From contig CM063499.1 of assembly GCA_032207245.1 (NCBI GenBank), positions 78,282,724-78,346,723 on the forward strand: a DNA stretch of 64,000 nt, written 5' to 3'. The position numbers and the translations under genes are program-made. The notes below the pieces were generated by a model that searched no databases, was not told the DNA's origin, and saw only the letters and a program-made list of their open reading frames with translations. Positions 58,271-64,000 of the stretch are shown piece after piece. This DNA is from Pardosa pseudoannulata. Its lineage: Eukaryota > Arthropoda > Arachnida > Araneae > Lycosidae. The stretch's first letter is position 1. Every line of letters begins with the position of its first letter.

Positions 58271-59523
58271 CATATATATATACATATACATTCATACATA
58301 CATATATATCAATCATTTTTAAATCCTCAGATAGTACTGTTTAATGTTTTTATTCACAATTATTTATTTTTAGTTCACTCAAAAACCTTTAGGTGTACAT
58401 TTTTCAAAATTAGGTTTTGTCAAATAGATTTATCTTATATTAATTTTTAGGCATTTTTAAAAACTTAATTCTGAAATATTGTAGGGTATTTATTGAACAT
58501 GCCTTGTCTGGTTCATAATCGTTAAAATATGTTCCTCAGGAGATAGGGTTTTAGTCGTTATGTCGTGTATTTCAAGTAGGTCCTTATAAAAAGTTATTTT
58601 GGTCCTAAGAAAGTCCTTAAAAAGTCCTGAACCCCTTCCGGTAAAATGAGTCTAGCTCGTCATTAGTTTTTCATTCCATACCGCACAATGACGAGCTACA
58701 CTCATCATGCGATTAAAGTTACTGTTAAATATGATAATTTAGTTTAAAATTTCTAGTGTACTGAATTTGGCAACACTTTTATCACTTGTGAAAATCACAA
58801 GTCACTATTGCATATTGTTTACTTGGTACAAGTCATTGCCAAATGAATGAGTCAGAATAAAAGAAAACCTACTAAGAAATGCTGTGTGTGTTACAAGAAT
58901 CCAATTAAAAGTGGGACTACTTGGCGGTGTAAACAATTAAGAATTCCTTTGCACTTTGTTTTGAAAAGTACCACTAGCTTGAAGGCTATTATCTGTATAC
59001 CTTATTAATGCTTTGCTTTGATATTTTCTTAATTTTACTGTTTCTGATATTATTTAACACTATGTAAAAAGTGGATTTTAATTAAGAATATGTAAGAATT
59101 GTAAAACGAAACAAGTTTTTTAAATAAAAATTTAATGGTTATTTCATGCACAGTTTTTCATTATTAAATCATACCGGAAGGGGTTAATTTTTTTTCTGGA
59201 AAAAGAGTGGGAACCCTGAATATTTGTGGCTATATTATACTAAATTTTTGATATCCAATCCTAAAGTCTTGTGTAATGCTATGTAATATGTTCAGAAATA
59301 TAATATTTTCTGACTATAATTCATGGTTATTTTGATTGTACTGTTATGCCAAAGTGCAGTTAATATAAAACATTTTATATTTACTTAGATTGGTGTAGCT
59401 TATGAATTTATTGAATATTGCATACAATCTGAGTATTTATTGTTCTTTTTAGGTTCCAGAGGCAATAATACAGCTCGAGGTACTAATAACAGTCGTGGCA
59501 GTAGAGGTGGTTATCGAAATTAG
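23922..59523 (+). CDS. Caprin: Caprin homologue (cell-cycle-associated RNA-binding protein), complete, 12 coding exons
   Basis: Joined exons 23922-24035, 28097-28159, 28246-28332, 35272-35433, 38264-38435, 42413-42597, 45537-45711, 47041-47552, 50912-50984, 55509-55649, 56945-57049 and 59453-59523 give 1860 nt, 619 residues plus TAG. Every junction is GT/AG and in phase. Residues about 20-225 follow the vertebrate Caprin-1 N-terminal HR1-type helical region: [49 protein letters not shown] near residue 311 corresponds to the NFIQDS part of the G3BP-binding motif of Caprin-1, and NQSFSS is shared further on. The C-terminus is Arg/Gly-rich and ends GGYRN, without the C1q domain of Caprin-2. Caprin-1 family members are cytoplasmic mRNP proteins that bind G3BP and FMRP and act in stress granules and translational control. 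That role is transferred from the family. Human Caprin-1 is about 709 residues, so this is somewhat short. The sequence before the ATG (ending ATAATTAG) resembles an acceptor, so an upstream non-coding exon is possible. Confidence 0.93.
24036..26142. other. Caprin intron 1, proximal part
   Basis: AT-rich sequence, nothing recognised on either strand. Confidence 0.4.
26143..26622. mobile_element. 480-bp hAT MITE with perfect 8-bp target duplication
   Basis: Termini CAGGGATGGACAAACT and TTGGCCCATCCCTG, flanked by GTCTAGAG at 26135-26142 and 26623-26630. Lies in Caprin intron 1. GGCCAAG/GGACCAG motifs are typical of hAT-Charlie-type ends. No transposase. Confidence 0.92.
26747..27851 (-). mobile_element. 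Non-autonomous Helitron, copy 2 (inverted)
   Basis: Reverse-complement of the element at 10179-11309 along its full length with few differences. It begins (plus strand) CTAGCAAGTTTGCCCGTGC and ends TATATATATAGA. Lies in Caprin intron 1. Confidence 0.88.
28097..28159 (+). CDS. Caprin: Caprin coding exon 2 (residues 39-59)
   Basis: Acceptor TTATAG, donor AAG|GTATTT, 21 codons, phase 0 at both ends. Encodes [10 protein letters not shown]...LNDDQK, matching GKLDDYQERM...LNQDQL of Caprin-1. The following intron is only 86 bp, against 4.1 and 6.9 kb for its neighbours. Confidence 0.93.
28246..28332 (+). CDS. Caprin: Caprin coding exon 3 (residues 60-88)
   Basis: Acceptor TTTTACAG, donor GAT|GTGAGT, 29 codons, phase 0. 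Encodes [20 protein letters not shown], aligning with VSKYQEVTNNLEFAKELQRS of Caprin-1. Confidence 0.94.
28859..29625 (-). mobile_element. hAT-derived element (family C), perfect 8-bp target duplication
   Basis: Flanked by TTTAGAAC at 28851-28858 and 29626-29633. Termini CAAGGTTGG and CCTACCCTG. The minus strand retains the hAT dimerisation-domain remnant also seen at 44623-45406. In Caprin intron 3. Confidence 0.9.
29934..31640. mobile_element. hAT-like element hosting a Helitron
   Basis: Termini CAGGGTTGTAATTTTGACC and TTAAAACCGATACAATCCTG, with subterminal GGTTTTAA and GGTCAGAA repeats. Flanks CTAGTAGA (29926-29933) and CTGTAGA (from 31641) fit an 8-bp duplication with one base lost. The interior is largely the Helitron at 30454-31387. 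Confidence 0.7.
30454..31387 (+). mobile_element. Non-autonomous Helitron with duplicated 5' end
   Basis: Starts TCCCCTATATAATAATAGCC and ends hairpin CCCGTCATATGATGGG, then CTATATGCTAG followed by T. The first 244 bp occur twice in tandem (30454-30697 and 30698-30940), nearly identical. A different family from the 10179/26747 pair, though GCATTATGACGTCATTC is shared. Confidence 0.82.
31641..32795. other. Caprin intron 3 sequence with a (TG)n(TA)n tract
   Basis: No coding signal. A (GT)n(TA)n tract lies at 32741-32795. CAGTGAAACCTGCTTG at 32673 resembles a pogo/Tigger terminus, but no partner was confirmed. Confidence 0.4.
32796..33413 (+). repeat. Direct duplication of ~180 bp flanking a 255-bp segment
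   Basis: 32796-32971 and 33227-33413 both run from TAATATT through TTCATAAAGTGAGTTCGGGG to CATGGGTATTTTGTA. The segment between is unique in the window and shows no clear termini. Confidence 0.88.
33648..35177. mobile_element. pogo/Tigger-type TIR element, interrupted
   Basis: Left TAGTAAAACCCACTAAAG after a TA; right AACTTCTTAAACAGGTTTTACTG followed by TA at 35178-35179. These are Tc1/mariner-type CAGTAAAACC termini with a TA duplication. A piggyBac-like MITE is nested at 33995-34852. No transposase seen. Confidence 0.72.
33995..34852. mobile_element. piggyBac-like MITE
   Basis: TTAA at 33991-33994 and 34853-34856 with termini CCCTTTAACGG and CCTTTAAAGGG. Holds a (TA)n tract at 34202-34262. 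Non-coding. Confidence 0.75.
35272..35433 (+). CDS. Caprin: Caprin coding exon 4 (residues 89-142)
   Basis: Acceptor CTATATTAG, donor GTT|GTAAGT, 54 codons, phase 0. Charged, strongly helical segment ([20 protein letters not shown]) that continues the HR1-type region. It matches the KKTARREQLMREEAEQKRLK stretch in position and character. Confidence 0.93.
35434..36235. other. Caprin intron 4, proximal part
   Basis: AT-rich sequence, nothing recognised. Confidence 0.4.
36774..37839. mobile_element. piggyBac-like MITE nested in the Tigger
   Basis: TTAA at 36770-36773 and 37840-37843, termini CCCCTTGACATAAAAG and CATATGTCAAGGGG. About 290 bp when the nested family A MITE is subtracted. Confidence 0.85.
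36924..37698 (+). mobile_element. hAT-like MITE family A, nested third level
   Basis: Starts CATGGTTTCTGCACACC and ends GGCAGATACCCTG. Flanks TATATATT and TATATGTT match at 7 of 8, as expected for a hAT 8-bp duplication. Sits inside the piggyBac MITE. Confidence 0.9.
38264..38435 (+). CDS. Caprin: Caprin coding exon 5 (residues 143-199 plus split codon)
   Basis: Acceptor TGCTTTAG, donor ACTT|GTATCC (phase 1). Encodes [15 protein letters not shown]...CPERD and ...FGTT, corresponding to LSEEELSLLDEFYK...DPERD and CGTT in Caprin-1, the end of the conserved helical core. Confidence 0.94.
38436..39147. other. Caprin intron 5, proximal part
   Basis: AT-rich sequence, nothing recognised. Confidence 0.4.
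39156..41127 (+). mobile_element. hAT element with transposase C-terminal fragment and perfect 8-bp duplication
   Basis: Flanked by GTTCAAAT at 39148-39155 and 41128-41135. Termini CAGAGTTGCAAAAAACC and GGTTTTTTGCAACCCTG. Around 40650-40850 the plus strand is open and encodes AAQWWILIE and [20 protein letters not shown], the hAT C-terminal dimerisation domain, ending in a stop. The rest of the transposase is lost. A piggyBac-like element is nested inside. Confidence 0.92.
39534..40612 (-). mobile_element. piggyBac-like element nested in the hAT
   Basis: TTAA at 39530-39533 and 40613-40616. Termini CCCTTTCGCGATGGGAAGCA and TGACAGTAGGCACGAAAGGG, with GCACAAATGTGCGC/GCACGTATTTGTG in the subterminal region. 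The minus strand near 39990-40100 has a short acidic SETD-like stretch that may be a piggyBac N-terminal remnant (weak). Confidence 0.8.
41193..41399 (+). repeat. Left copy of ~205-bp duplication flanking a family A MITE
   Basis: Runs from TATATAGTACTGCTACAATA to CATTTTGTATTTA, ending at the base before the MITE's CATGG. It pairs with 42170-42373. Confidence 0.93.
41400..42169 (+). mobile_element. hAT-like MITE family A between long direct duplications
   Basis: 770 bp from CATGGTTTCTGCGCACC to GGCAGATACACTG. Both termini coincide with the boundaries of the flanking duplication. Confidence 0.92.
42170..42373 (+). repeat. Right copy of ~205-bp duplication
   Basis: TATATGGTGCTGCCACAATA to CATTTTGCATTTA, starting directly after the MITE end. 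About 90% similar to the left copy by eye. It ends 39 bp before the exon 6 acceptor and contains a strong cryptic acceptor (T11 then CAG at 42316-42318). Confidence 0.93.
42413..42597 (+). CDS. Caprin: Caprin coding exon 6 (residues 200-261)
   Basis: Acceptor TTTAACATAG, donor GAG|GTAAAA. The split codon T+CC gives Ser. Encodes [20 protein letters not shown], then an acidic stretch and [13 protein letters not shown] (compare YTEQSEVESTE of Caprin-1). The acceptor lies 39 bp after the end of a ~205-bp intronic duplication (41193-42373). Confidence 0.92.
42942..43680. mobile_element. hAT-like MITE (TTAGTCAC subterminal repeats)
   Basis: Termini CAGGCTTGCAATTCC and AGTTGCAAGCCTG. Multiple TTTAGTCACTTTT repeats near both ends, the subterminal motif pattern used by hAT transposases. 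Non-coding. Confidence 0.8.
43681..44575. other. Caprin intron 6 middle part, nothing recognised
   Basis: AT-rich sequence with a poly(A) run at 44318-44339. Confidence 0.4.
44576..44621. repeat. (TA)n microsatellite
   Basis: About 23 TA units, directly against the hAT element that follows. Its target duplication lies in the TA tract. Confidence 0.95.
44623..45406 (+). mobile_element. hAT-derived element (family C) with dimerisation-domain remnant
   Basis: Termini CAGGGTTGGCATGATTTAA and TTTTTCAACCCTG. Around 44910-45070 the plus strand encodes [20 protein letters not shown] then [14 protein letters not shown], the hAT C-terminal domain. Same family as 28859-29625, opposite orientation. Confidence 0.9.
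45537..45711 (+). CDS. Caprin: Caprin coding exon 7 (residues 262-319 plus split codon), G3BP-motif exon
   Basis: Acceptor TTTTGTAG, donor AAT|GTAAGT with one base of the next codon. Ser/Gln-rich linker ending in [14 protein letters not shown], aligned to the PYNFIQDSMLDFE segment of Caprin-1 that contacts the G3BP NTF2-like domain. Binding here is inferred from motif similarity only. Confidence 0.9.
45911..45942. repeat. Poly(A) tract
   Basis: About 32 consecutive A. Confidence 0.95.
45983..46416 (+). mobile_element. hAT-like MITE family A, left half missing
   Basis: Matches the right half of family A copies up to GGCAGATACCCTG. The left terminus is absent. Confidence 0.88.
46417..47040. 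other. Caprin intron 7, distal part, with a less AT-rich island
   Basis: 46490-46700 is clearly less AT-rich (GGGCAACCCCTGCTTGGGG and neighbours). It is open on the minus strand for 95 codons, but I recognise no protein. Possibly an old repeat. Confidence 0.35.
47041..47552 (+). CDS. Caprin: Caprin coding exon 8 (residues 320-490), low-complexity region
   Basis: Acceptor ATATTTTCAG, donor CCG|GTGAGT, phase 0 out. By far the largest exon (512 nt). Encodes a Pro/Ser/Thr/Gln-rich disordered region with repeated MGPS, LQPT/LQPQ and PPLPPR-like stretches. It carries NQSFSS, also present in the equivalent region of Caprin-1. Its base composition is visibly less AT-rich than the flanking introns. 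Confidence 0.92.
47553..48014. other. Caprin intron 8, proximal part
   Basis: Nothing recognised. Confidence 0.4.
48015..48188 (+). repeat. tRNA-derived SINE, family S1 (sense in Caprin intron 8)
   Basis: Best-preserved head: GCCGATTGGTTAGGGTGCTG then GTGGGTTCGAATCCC, a tRNA-like A/B-box pair. The body and CCAAACCAAA tail follow. Confidence 0.9.
48189..49666. other. Caprin intron 8 sequence, nothing recognised
   Basis: AT-rich sequence without coding or terminal repeats that I could define. Confidence 0.4.
49667..50570 (+). mobile_element. hAT-like element family B
   Basis: Termini CAGGGTTCCCATGG and GAGCAGGAACCCTG, many GTCCTTAA(A) subterminal repeats on both sides. ACTATC flanks both ends. 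The interior includes a Helitron-like end (GGCAACGTCGGGTA...CAGCTAGTA, to 50103) and (CA)n(TA)n tracts at 50105-50171 and 50215-50245. Carries an intact TTAA-less site equivalent to the piggyBac target at 58628. Confidence 0.82.
50912..50984 (+). CDS. Caprin: Caprin coding exon 9 (residues 491-514 plus split codon)
   Basis: Acceptor CTCTTTTAG, donor ACA|GTAAGT. Encodes [20 protein letters not shown], a polar linker without a recognisable domain. It is supported by splice sites and by phase agreement with both neighbours. Confidence 0.82.
51384..51658 (+). repeat. Left copy of ~270-bp duplication flanking a family B element
   Basis: TAATAGCTATTTATTTTGAC to TTTCTATACTTTA, ending at the base before the element's CATGG. 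It pairs with 52597-52861. Confidence 0.93.
51659..52596 (+). mobile_element. hAT-like element family B between long direct duplications
   Basis: CATGGCTCCCACAGTCC to AGATCAGGAACCCTG. Includes TA-rich microsatellites at 52100-52225. Both termini coincide with the duplication boundaries. Confidence 0.88.
52597..52861 (+). repeat. Right copy of ~270-bp duplication
   Basis: TAATAGCTCTTTATTTTGAC to TTTCTATAATTTA, starting directly after CCCTG. Shares ACAAACTGGA(T/A)GAATATATG and GATCTACGTGAATAATCTAA with the left copy. Confidence 0.93.
52862..53795. other. Caprin intron 9 sequence, nothing recognised
   Basis: Contains a pyrimidine tract (CTCTCTCTCTCCCTCCCCCC) at about 53000-53040. Otherwise AT-rich. 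Confidence 0.4.
53796..55006 (+). mobile_element. hAT (Charlie/GTF2IRD2-like) transposon remnant
   Basis: Termini CAGGCATGTCCAACCACGG and GAGTTGGGCACCCCTG, flanked by GCTTACA on both sides. Around 54188-54400 the plus strand encodes [20 protein letters not shown] then MELVELQSN, a stretch shared with hAT transposase-derived proteins such as GTF2IRD2. It then hits a stop; downstream traces continue in other frames. Confidence 0.87.
55007..55508. other. Caprin intron 9, distal part
   Basis: Nothing recognised. Confidence 0.4.
55509..55649 (+). CDS. Caprin: Caprin coding exon 10 (residues 515-561 plus split codon)
   Basis: Acceptor TTGATTTCAG, donor CAAG|GTATTT. Start of the Arg/Gly-rich tail: [19 protein letters not shown]-type tails bind RNA and are methylated in Caprin-1. 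That activity is inferred for this protein. Confidence 0.9.
55650..56944. other. Caprin intron 10
   Basis: A T-rich tract at 56085-56137. 55880-56030 is less AT-rich and unidentified. No exon candidate in phase. Confidence 0.4.
56945..57049 (+). CDS. Caprin: Caprin coding exon 11 (residues 562-596 plus split codon)
   Basis: Acceptor GTTCTTTAG, donor GGAG|GTAAAT. Tyr/Ser/Asn-rich, [16 protein letters not shown] and [11 protein letters not shown]. Resembles the GYQRDGYQQNFKRGSGQSG stretch near the Caprin-1 C-terminus. Confidence 0.9.
57111..57881 (+). mobile_element. hAT-like MITE family A
   Basis: CATGGTTTCCACGCACC to GGCAGATACCCTG. Abuts a left-truncated family B element, with no family B sequence on its other side. 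Confidence 0.9.
57882..59216 (+). mobile_element. hAT-like element family B, left-truncated, hosting a piggyBac element
   Basis: Matches family B from the GGAATGTGATCAATTTC region to GGGAACCCTG. Contains a (TA)n tract at 58189-58266. The piggyBac insertion at 58632-59183 splits its right end. Confidence 0.88.
58632..59183 (+). mobile_element. Internally deleted piggyBac-like element, copy 2
   Basis: Termini CCCCTTCCGGTAAAATGAG and ACCGGAAGGGG; right TTAA at 59184-59187, left TGAA (mutated TTAA) at 58628-58631. The plus strand encodes [18 protein letters not shown] and TTWRCKQ, the piggyBac Cys-rich domain. Reverse orientation to copy 1. Confidence 0.92.
59453..59523 (+). CDS. Caprin: Caprin terminal coding exon 12 (residues 597-619, stop TAG)
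   Basis: Acceptor TTCTTTTTAG. Encodes [19 protein letters not shown] then YRN and TAG at 59521-59523. Short RG-repeat end; no C1q domain follows. Confidence 0.9.
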
Positions 59524-61277
59524 TGACTTTGTGACTCACTGTATTTTTTCCCCCATGATTACTTTATTCTAAAATGTGGGAAGACTTGGGTGCACTTGGA
59601 TATGTATGACACAATTCATATGCAGGAGTTGGAATATATATATATATTTGCATATATGCCTATCATGTGGGTTTGCTCACATAGTGGTGCTTCCAACAGT
59701 TTGGGTTTCAAAATAGATTCTCATTTTATTGGTTCTTAGTAATTATCTCAAAGATAGCAAATAATGGAATTAATTATCATTTAAAAGCTTACTATTAATG
59801 TACTGAGTATATAAAGCACAAAGAATGAAGCCAATTGTCTATTTTCACTTACAACATGTTGGAATGGGTGTTGTATGATTGAAATGAAGATTTACAAGCA
59901 ATCAAAATCCTTATTGTAAAAATAACCATCAATAGTAGTTTGTGTTTCAAGAAGATAAAAATTTTTATCATTAGTATGTAGATATGCTTTGTTATACGTT
60001 AAATTAGGCTGTGTACAAATTGCTAAACCTTAATATGCAAGCAGAACTAATTGTGATAATGATTAAGAGTTTTCAGCTTCCCATTTCCTTTTAAAAGAAA
60101 ATTCTTGAGGAAAAGAGTATAAAAACTTTATTTATTCTACTTTATCATGGGAAAAGTTTGAATTTTAAAGTTTTTGAAAAAGTTGTTAGATGTAGTATTA
60201 ATTCTACTCTTAAAATTCTTATAAATGTTATATTTAATAAAAAGAGAAAGAGAACTGATTTCTTAAAATTTACTAATATTTTCTCTTTTAAAGTTTGCAA
60301 CATTTTTGCCTTTATATTTGATTCCATGTATCATTTCACTTTGTAAACTTTTTAAAATTATGCAAAAAAAAATTAAACCTGTTTATCACATTTGACTATA
60401 TTTCTCCATTGTCTCGATTAAAATCATCAATGTATTGTACAGTTTTAAACATGCACAGTACAAAAGTACCATTAAAGTATGTTTTTCCCCCAGAATATTA
60501 ACTTTTTCATGTTAATATATTTGTTATTATATTTGACTTATTAAAATATCTCAGCATTAATTTTAAATATATATAATATTATCAAAGGTGCACTGTAGTT
60601 ATAAATATACAGTTTTATAGAAAATGTCAATTTTGCATCGTTGGAGAAACAACTAATTTTTCTCCTCTTGGCAAACTTTATGCAATAATTATTATATTTT
60701 AGTATTTAAAAAAAAGATAAAATTTTGAATGAGCAAAGATTCCTAAAATGTATGTTTAAATTTTCATGCATTGTCTTTTCATTTTGCTTATATATGTCTC
60801 TGAGTGATATATAATTCTTAAATAGAAGTTATAGTTTACATCTAATTATTCTTTGTTTGGCCTCCAAATATATAATTTTCTTTTTGTATGTTAAATTTTT
60901 GTTACATTGTTTTTATATGTTATGTTTTAACATAGTTTGAAAACAAAATATTAAATTTATTTCTGATTAAATTTTTATTGTAATCTTGTTCTGCTTTATT
61001 TATTAAAAATTTGTTTCAACTGGTTTAGATTTATTAGGAAAAAAAATTGCAATAACTAGTCTAAATGTAGCTTTTTTTTATTTGTAAAATTAAATTATGT
61101 GTTATTGGAAGATGCAGTTATAATTTGGCTTAAAACATTATCTCACTAGTTTGATATTTTATTCTAACATGCTGTGTTTTGTGTATTTAATATTAATTTA
61201 TGTAGTTTAATTTTTTTATAACCTTGTTAATTTTATTATGTATTGCCAATTGAATGTTACTTAAAATTCCTGTGGCG
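59524..61277 (+). other. Caprin 3' UTR and downstream flank
   Basis: Non-coding sequence after the TAG. An AATAAA at 60236-60241 is the first clear polyadenylation-signal candidate. The true 3' end cannot be placed from sequence alone because AT-rich signals recur. Small open frames at 60145-60346 on both strands are AT-rich and not gene-like. Confidence 0.5.
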
Positions 61278-62878
61278 CAGGGTTGGCAAGTTTTTGCCAC
61301 ATGTTGAAAAAAACGGTAAAAATTTCTCTGGCAAAAATGTCAAAAACAGATTTTTCACACATTAATGGGCATTTATGTACTTTTACATATCTTAAATTAA
61401 CAGTCACAGACTATATTATGATACATTAGGATGATCACATATTCTCATTTTAATTTTGCAAAATTATAAATTTCATCATTAAAAACATCTTTAATTGAAA
61501 AAAAAATCAAATTGTTAGTCAGATTTTTAGGTTTCAATAAATTAACAATATTACAAAATGTATAGAAGTTATAAACAAACACTTCCAGTTTTAAAATATC
61601 AACCTAATCAATTAACATAATGCAATATTTCAGAAATGCAAAATATAAGCAATAGTACATGGTTTCTGCACACCTGGAAAGTCATGGAAAATCAATGGAT
61701 TAATTTAGACAAGGGATTAATTTTGTCATTGAAAGTCTTGATTTTTCAAGTAAAATGAGTAAAAGTCATGGATCCGCTAAACTACCGATTAAAAAAATGC
61801 ATTGAATTGTTTAATTCTATTTTTACTTGCCATTTGGCTGAAATGGCAAGTAGAATGAGTTTGGTATTTATGTGTTATCGTACTAACCATATTGCCAATT
61901 AAAATTTGTTCACCAAGGAAACTCAAAGCAAGAAAGCTTAATGGGTGGGTAAATGTATATTATTCTGGTTTTTTCTTAAATTGTAGATTAAAATTTTATT
62001 AATATAATAATTATTTTTTAATAAAAATTAGTTAAGATTTTTGCACAAAATATAAGTTTATCTCTAGGGATATTGTATATAAACATTATAGGGTTATATT
62101 TGGCTATTATTCATGGTCACCTAGATAATACCAAAGTACCCTGAATTCAAATTGGAAACATTTTGATTGAAAAATTGCTATATGATTAAACTTAGGTATG
62201 TAGATACAACAATTTATTTTTATGTATGTGAGTTTATTAACACTTATAAAGTAAGTTTATAGTTTTTTTTTATGATAAAATTCCTGTAATTTCTCTAAAA
62301 GCATATATTTTATTTGTATGTACATCAGAAGTTTTATTCATATATACTTTAACGAAAGCTTTTTAAAGTCATGGAAAATGATCCGCTAAATCAGGGAAAG
62401 TCATGAAAAGTCATGGATTTGAAAAATTTTATTTTGGCAGATACTCTGTAAGTAAATATATATTAATATATTATGCTCAAATAAGTGTAGTTTTAAGATT
62501 CTTATTTAAATTTTATTTTATTATTTTTTTTTATTATATATATAATACAAAAAATTACACTTGAGGCAGGATTAACACTTGCACTAACTTCGGGTAGGTT
62601 CTTGTTTGAACTGGTTTGTGAAAATCTTTTAGCAGAGAGCGATAAGAATAGTGCAAAAAAAAAAAAAAAAAAAAAAAATAAGAAGAATAAGAATATATTT
62701 TTTGTTTATTTTTACTAAGAAAACGTTTTATTTTATTTGTTATGATTCTTTTTCATATAACTGTATCACTAAATTTATTTATGCAAATTTTGATTTTTGC
62801 CTGTTTTTGCCAGTCATTACCAGTTTTTGCCACTTTCCTGGCAAAAGTACCTTTTTGCCAGCAAAATGAACAACCCTG
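61278..62878. mobile_element. hAT-like element hosting a family A MITE
   Basis: Termini CAGGGTTGGCAAGTTTTTGC and ATGAACAACCCTG, with TTTTTGCCA/TGGCAAAA subterminal repeats on both sides. Flanks CTGTGGCG and CTCTGGTA match at only 5 of 8. The nested MITE is at 61658-62448, with a poly(A) run near 62656-62679. Confidence 0.75.
61658..62448 (+). mobile_element. hAT-like MITE family A, nested
   Basis: CATGGTTTCTGCACACC to GGCAGATACTCTG, full length. Confidence 0.9.
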
Positions 62879-64000
62879 CTCTGGTATAATCTGCAATGTC
62901 AATTTGTTGTTAAAAAATTATTGCAATTTTGTGATTTTTCTAATGGCATCAATTATAAAATGAATTACAGCTTAGTGAATGAATTCAAGTAAAAAATGAG
63001 AAGTGATATTTAATTTATCAATCTTACTAACAACTGTGTTTAAGCCTCGATTTATCAGCATGTTTTCCTTCGCACTTCCTGGCATTGAAAGTATATTGTA
63101 TCTCCAATTTAAAATAATTTGAATATTATATATTCAGTATGAAACTATCCTTTAATTTTTAAATTTTTTTTATTTATTTCTTAAAATTTTATTTAAATTC
63201 TTACTTTTACTTGAACTATAGAAGAAAAATAATGTATTTTATAAATTGCAATAAACATTATATAGTAAATTTTGTTACAAGAGACAGTACTATTTATTTT
63301 CTATTAATCTCTTAAAAATTGCTGTGTTTAAGCTAAACTGTTATATGAAATTTATTTAAATAGTAAAAGTTATGTTATGAATATATGTTTTAAGAGACAT
63401 GCATTTTGATAGCAGAGTAAGTTTATTTTTTAACCACATGCAATGAATGCATGTATATCGGCTTATTCCAGTTTAGTAAGTGGTGTAATTTCTTTTAAAT
63501 TAAAAGAAATTTAAATGTTAATAAGTAATTGCAATACTAAACACTCATTCATGACTTGTGCTTTATTTTATGCTAAATCCAATATTTTTAAAAATTTCTG
63601 TCTTAACATGGTTAATGTAAAATTTGAGTAAGGGATCACATGTGTTTCAAATATCAAAGCTGCATTATATTCTATGGCTGTGGTTCACAAACCTCCTACT
63701 CCCTGAAGGTGCTCTGTGTAAAACTTTTACTTTGAATAGAAATACTTTGTGTGAAATACTCAGTTATAATGTATTTCAACTGTAAGGGTTTCTTTAAAAG
63801 ATGGTTAACATTAATAATTTTGTATTGTTTAGTATAAATAAATGAAAATATTTATTAATTTAAAAGTTAAATGAAAAATATTTAGATGATTTAAAAGTTT
63901 ATGTAATAAATGTTAAATATAAAAATCGGTGGGATTTTCACTCCTACAGTATTTATGCTGTAAAACTTAAAAAAATGGTAAACTAATATTTCAAAAATTT
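62879..64000. other. Downstream AT-rich flank, no gene seen
   Basis: No exon, RNA gene or element recognised. An AATAAA occurs near 63249 but has no transcript context. Confidence 0.4.

Overview
Eukaryotic, AT-rich (clearly above two-thirds A+T by eye) animal genomic DNA with small exons, multi-kilobase introns, long (TA)n/(CA)n microsatellites and a very high density of DNA transposons. I read it as an invertebrate metazoan, possibly an arthropod or chelicerate. The lineage is inference; nothing in the window fixes it.

Two protein-coding genes are supported by homology plus splice-phase consistency, arranged head to head. On the minus strand, three exons (19444-19390, 13985-13897, 9998-9900) encode the N-terminus of a CECR2-like chromatin-remodelling subunit. 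The rest of that gene (remaining DDT region, bromodomain) was not found and probably lies beyond position 1. On the plus strand, twelve exons from 23922 to 59523 encode a complete 619-residue Caprin homologue: an N-terminal helical HR1-type region, an NFLQES motif resembling the G3BP-binding motif, a long Pro/Gln/Ser/Thr-rich low-complexity region and an Arg/Gly-rich C-terminus. All exon junctions keep frame and use GT/AG. About 4.5 kb separates the two start codons.

Layout. 1-6 kb: several copies of a tRNA-derived SINE with an (AAACC)n tail, a ~200-bp tandem array whose units carry a hairpin, and a second tRNA-like SINE. 6-9.9 kb: microsatellites, a decayed hAT fragment and a TIR element with an internal 246-bp duplication. 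9.9-19.4 kb: CECR2 exons and introns holding a Helitron, a piggyBac derivative, a foldback element, a hAT MITE and an unclassified GC-ended TIR element. 19.4-23.9 kb: intergenic. 23.9-59.5 kb: Caprin, whose introns contain nested hAT, Tigger/pogo, piggyBac and Helitron elements, many with intact target-site duplications. 59.5-64 kb: 3' UTR/flank with a hAT element holding another MITE.

The most unusual signal is structural. Two hAT-like insertions of different families (41400-42169 and 51659-52596) are flanked, flush to their termini, by direct duplications of about 205 and 270 bp of otherwise unique intron sequence, instead of the normal 8-bp target duplication. Other 176-275 bp direct duplications recur in the window (8.9, 30.5 and 32.8 kb). 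Also notable are a three-deep nest (hAT MITE in a piggyBac MITE in a Tigger) and a piggyBac insertion whose empty TTAA site is preserved in two sister copies of its host element.
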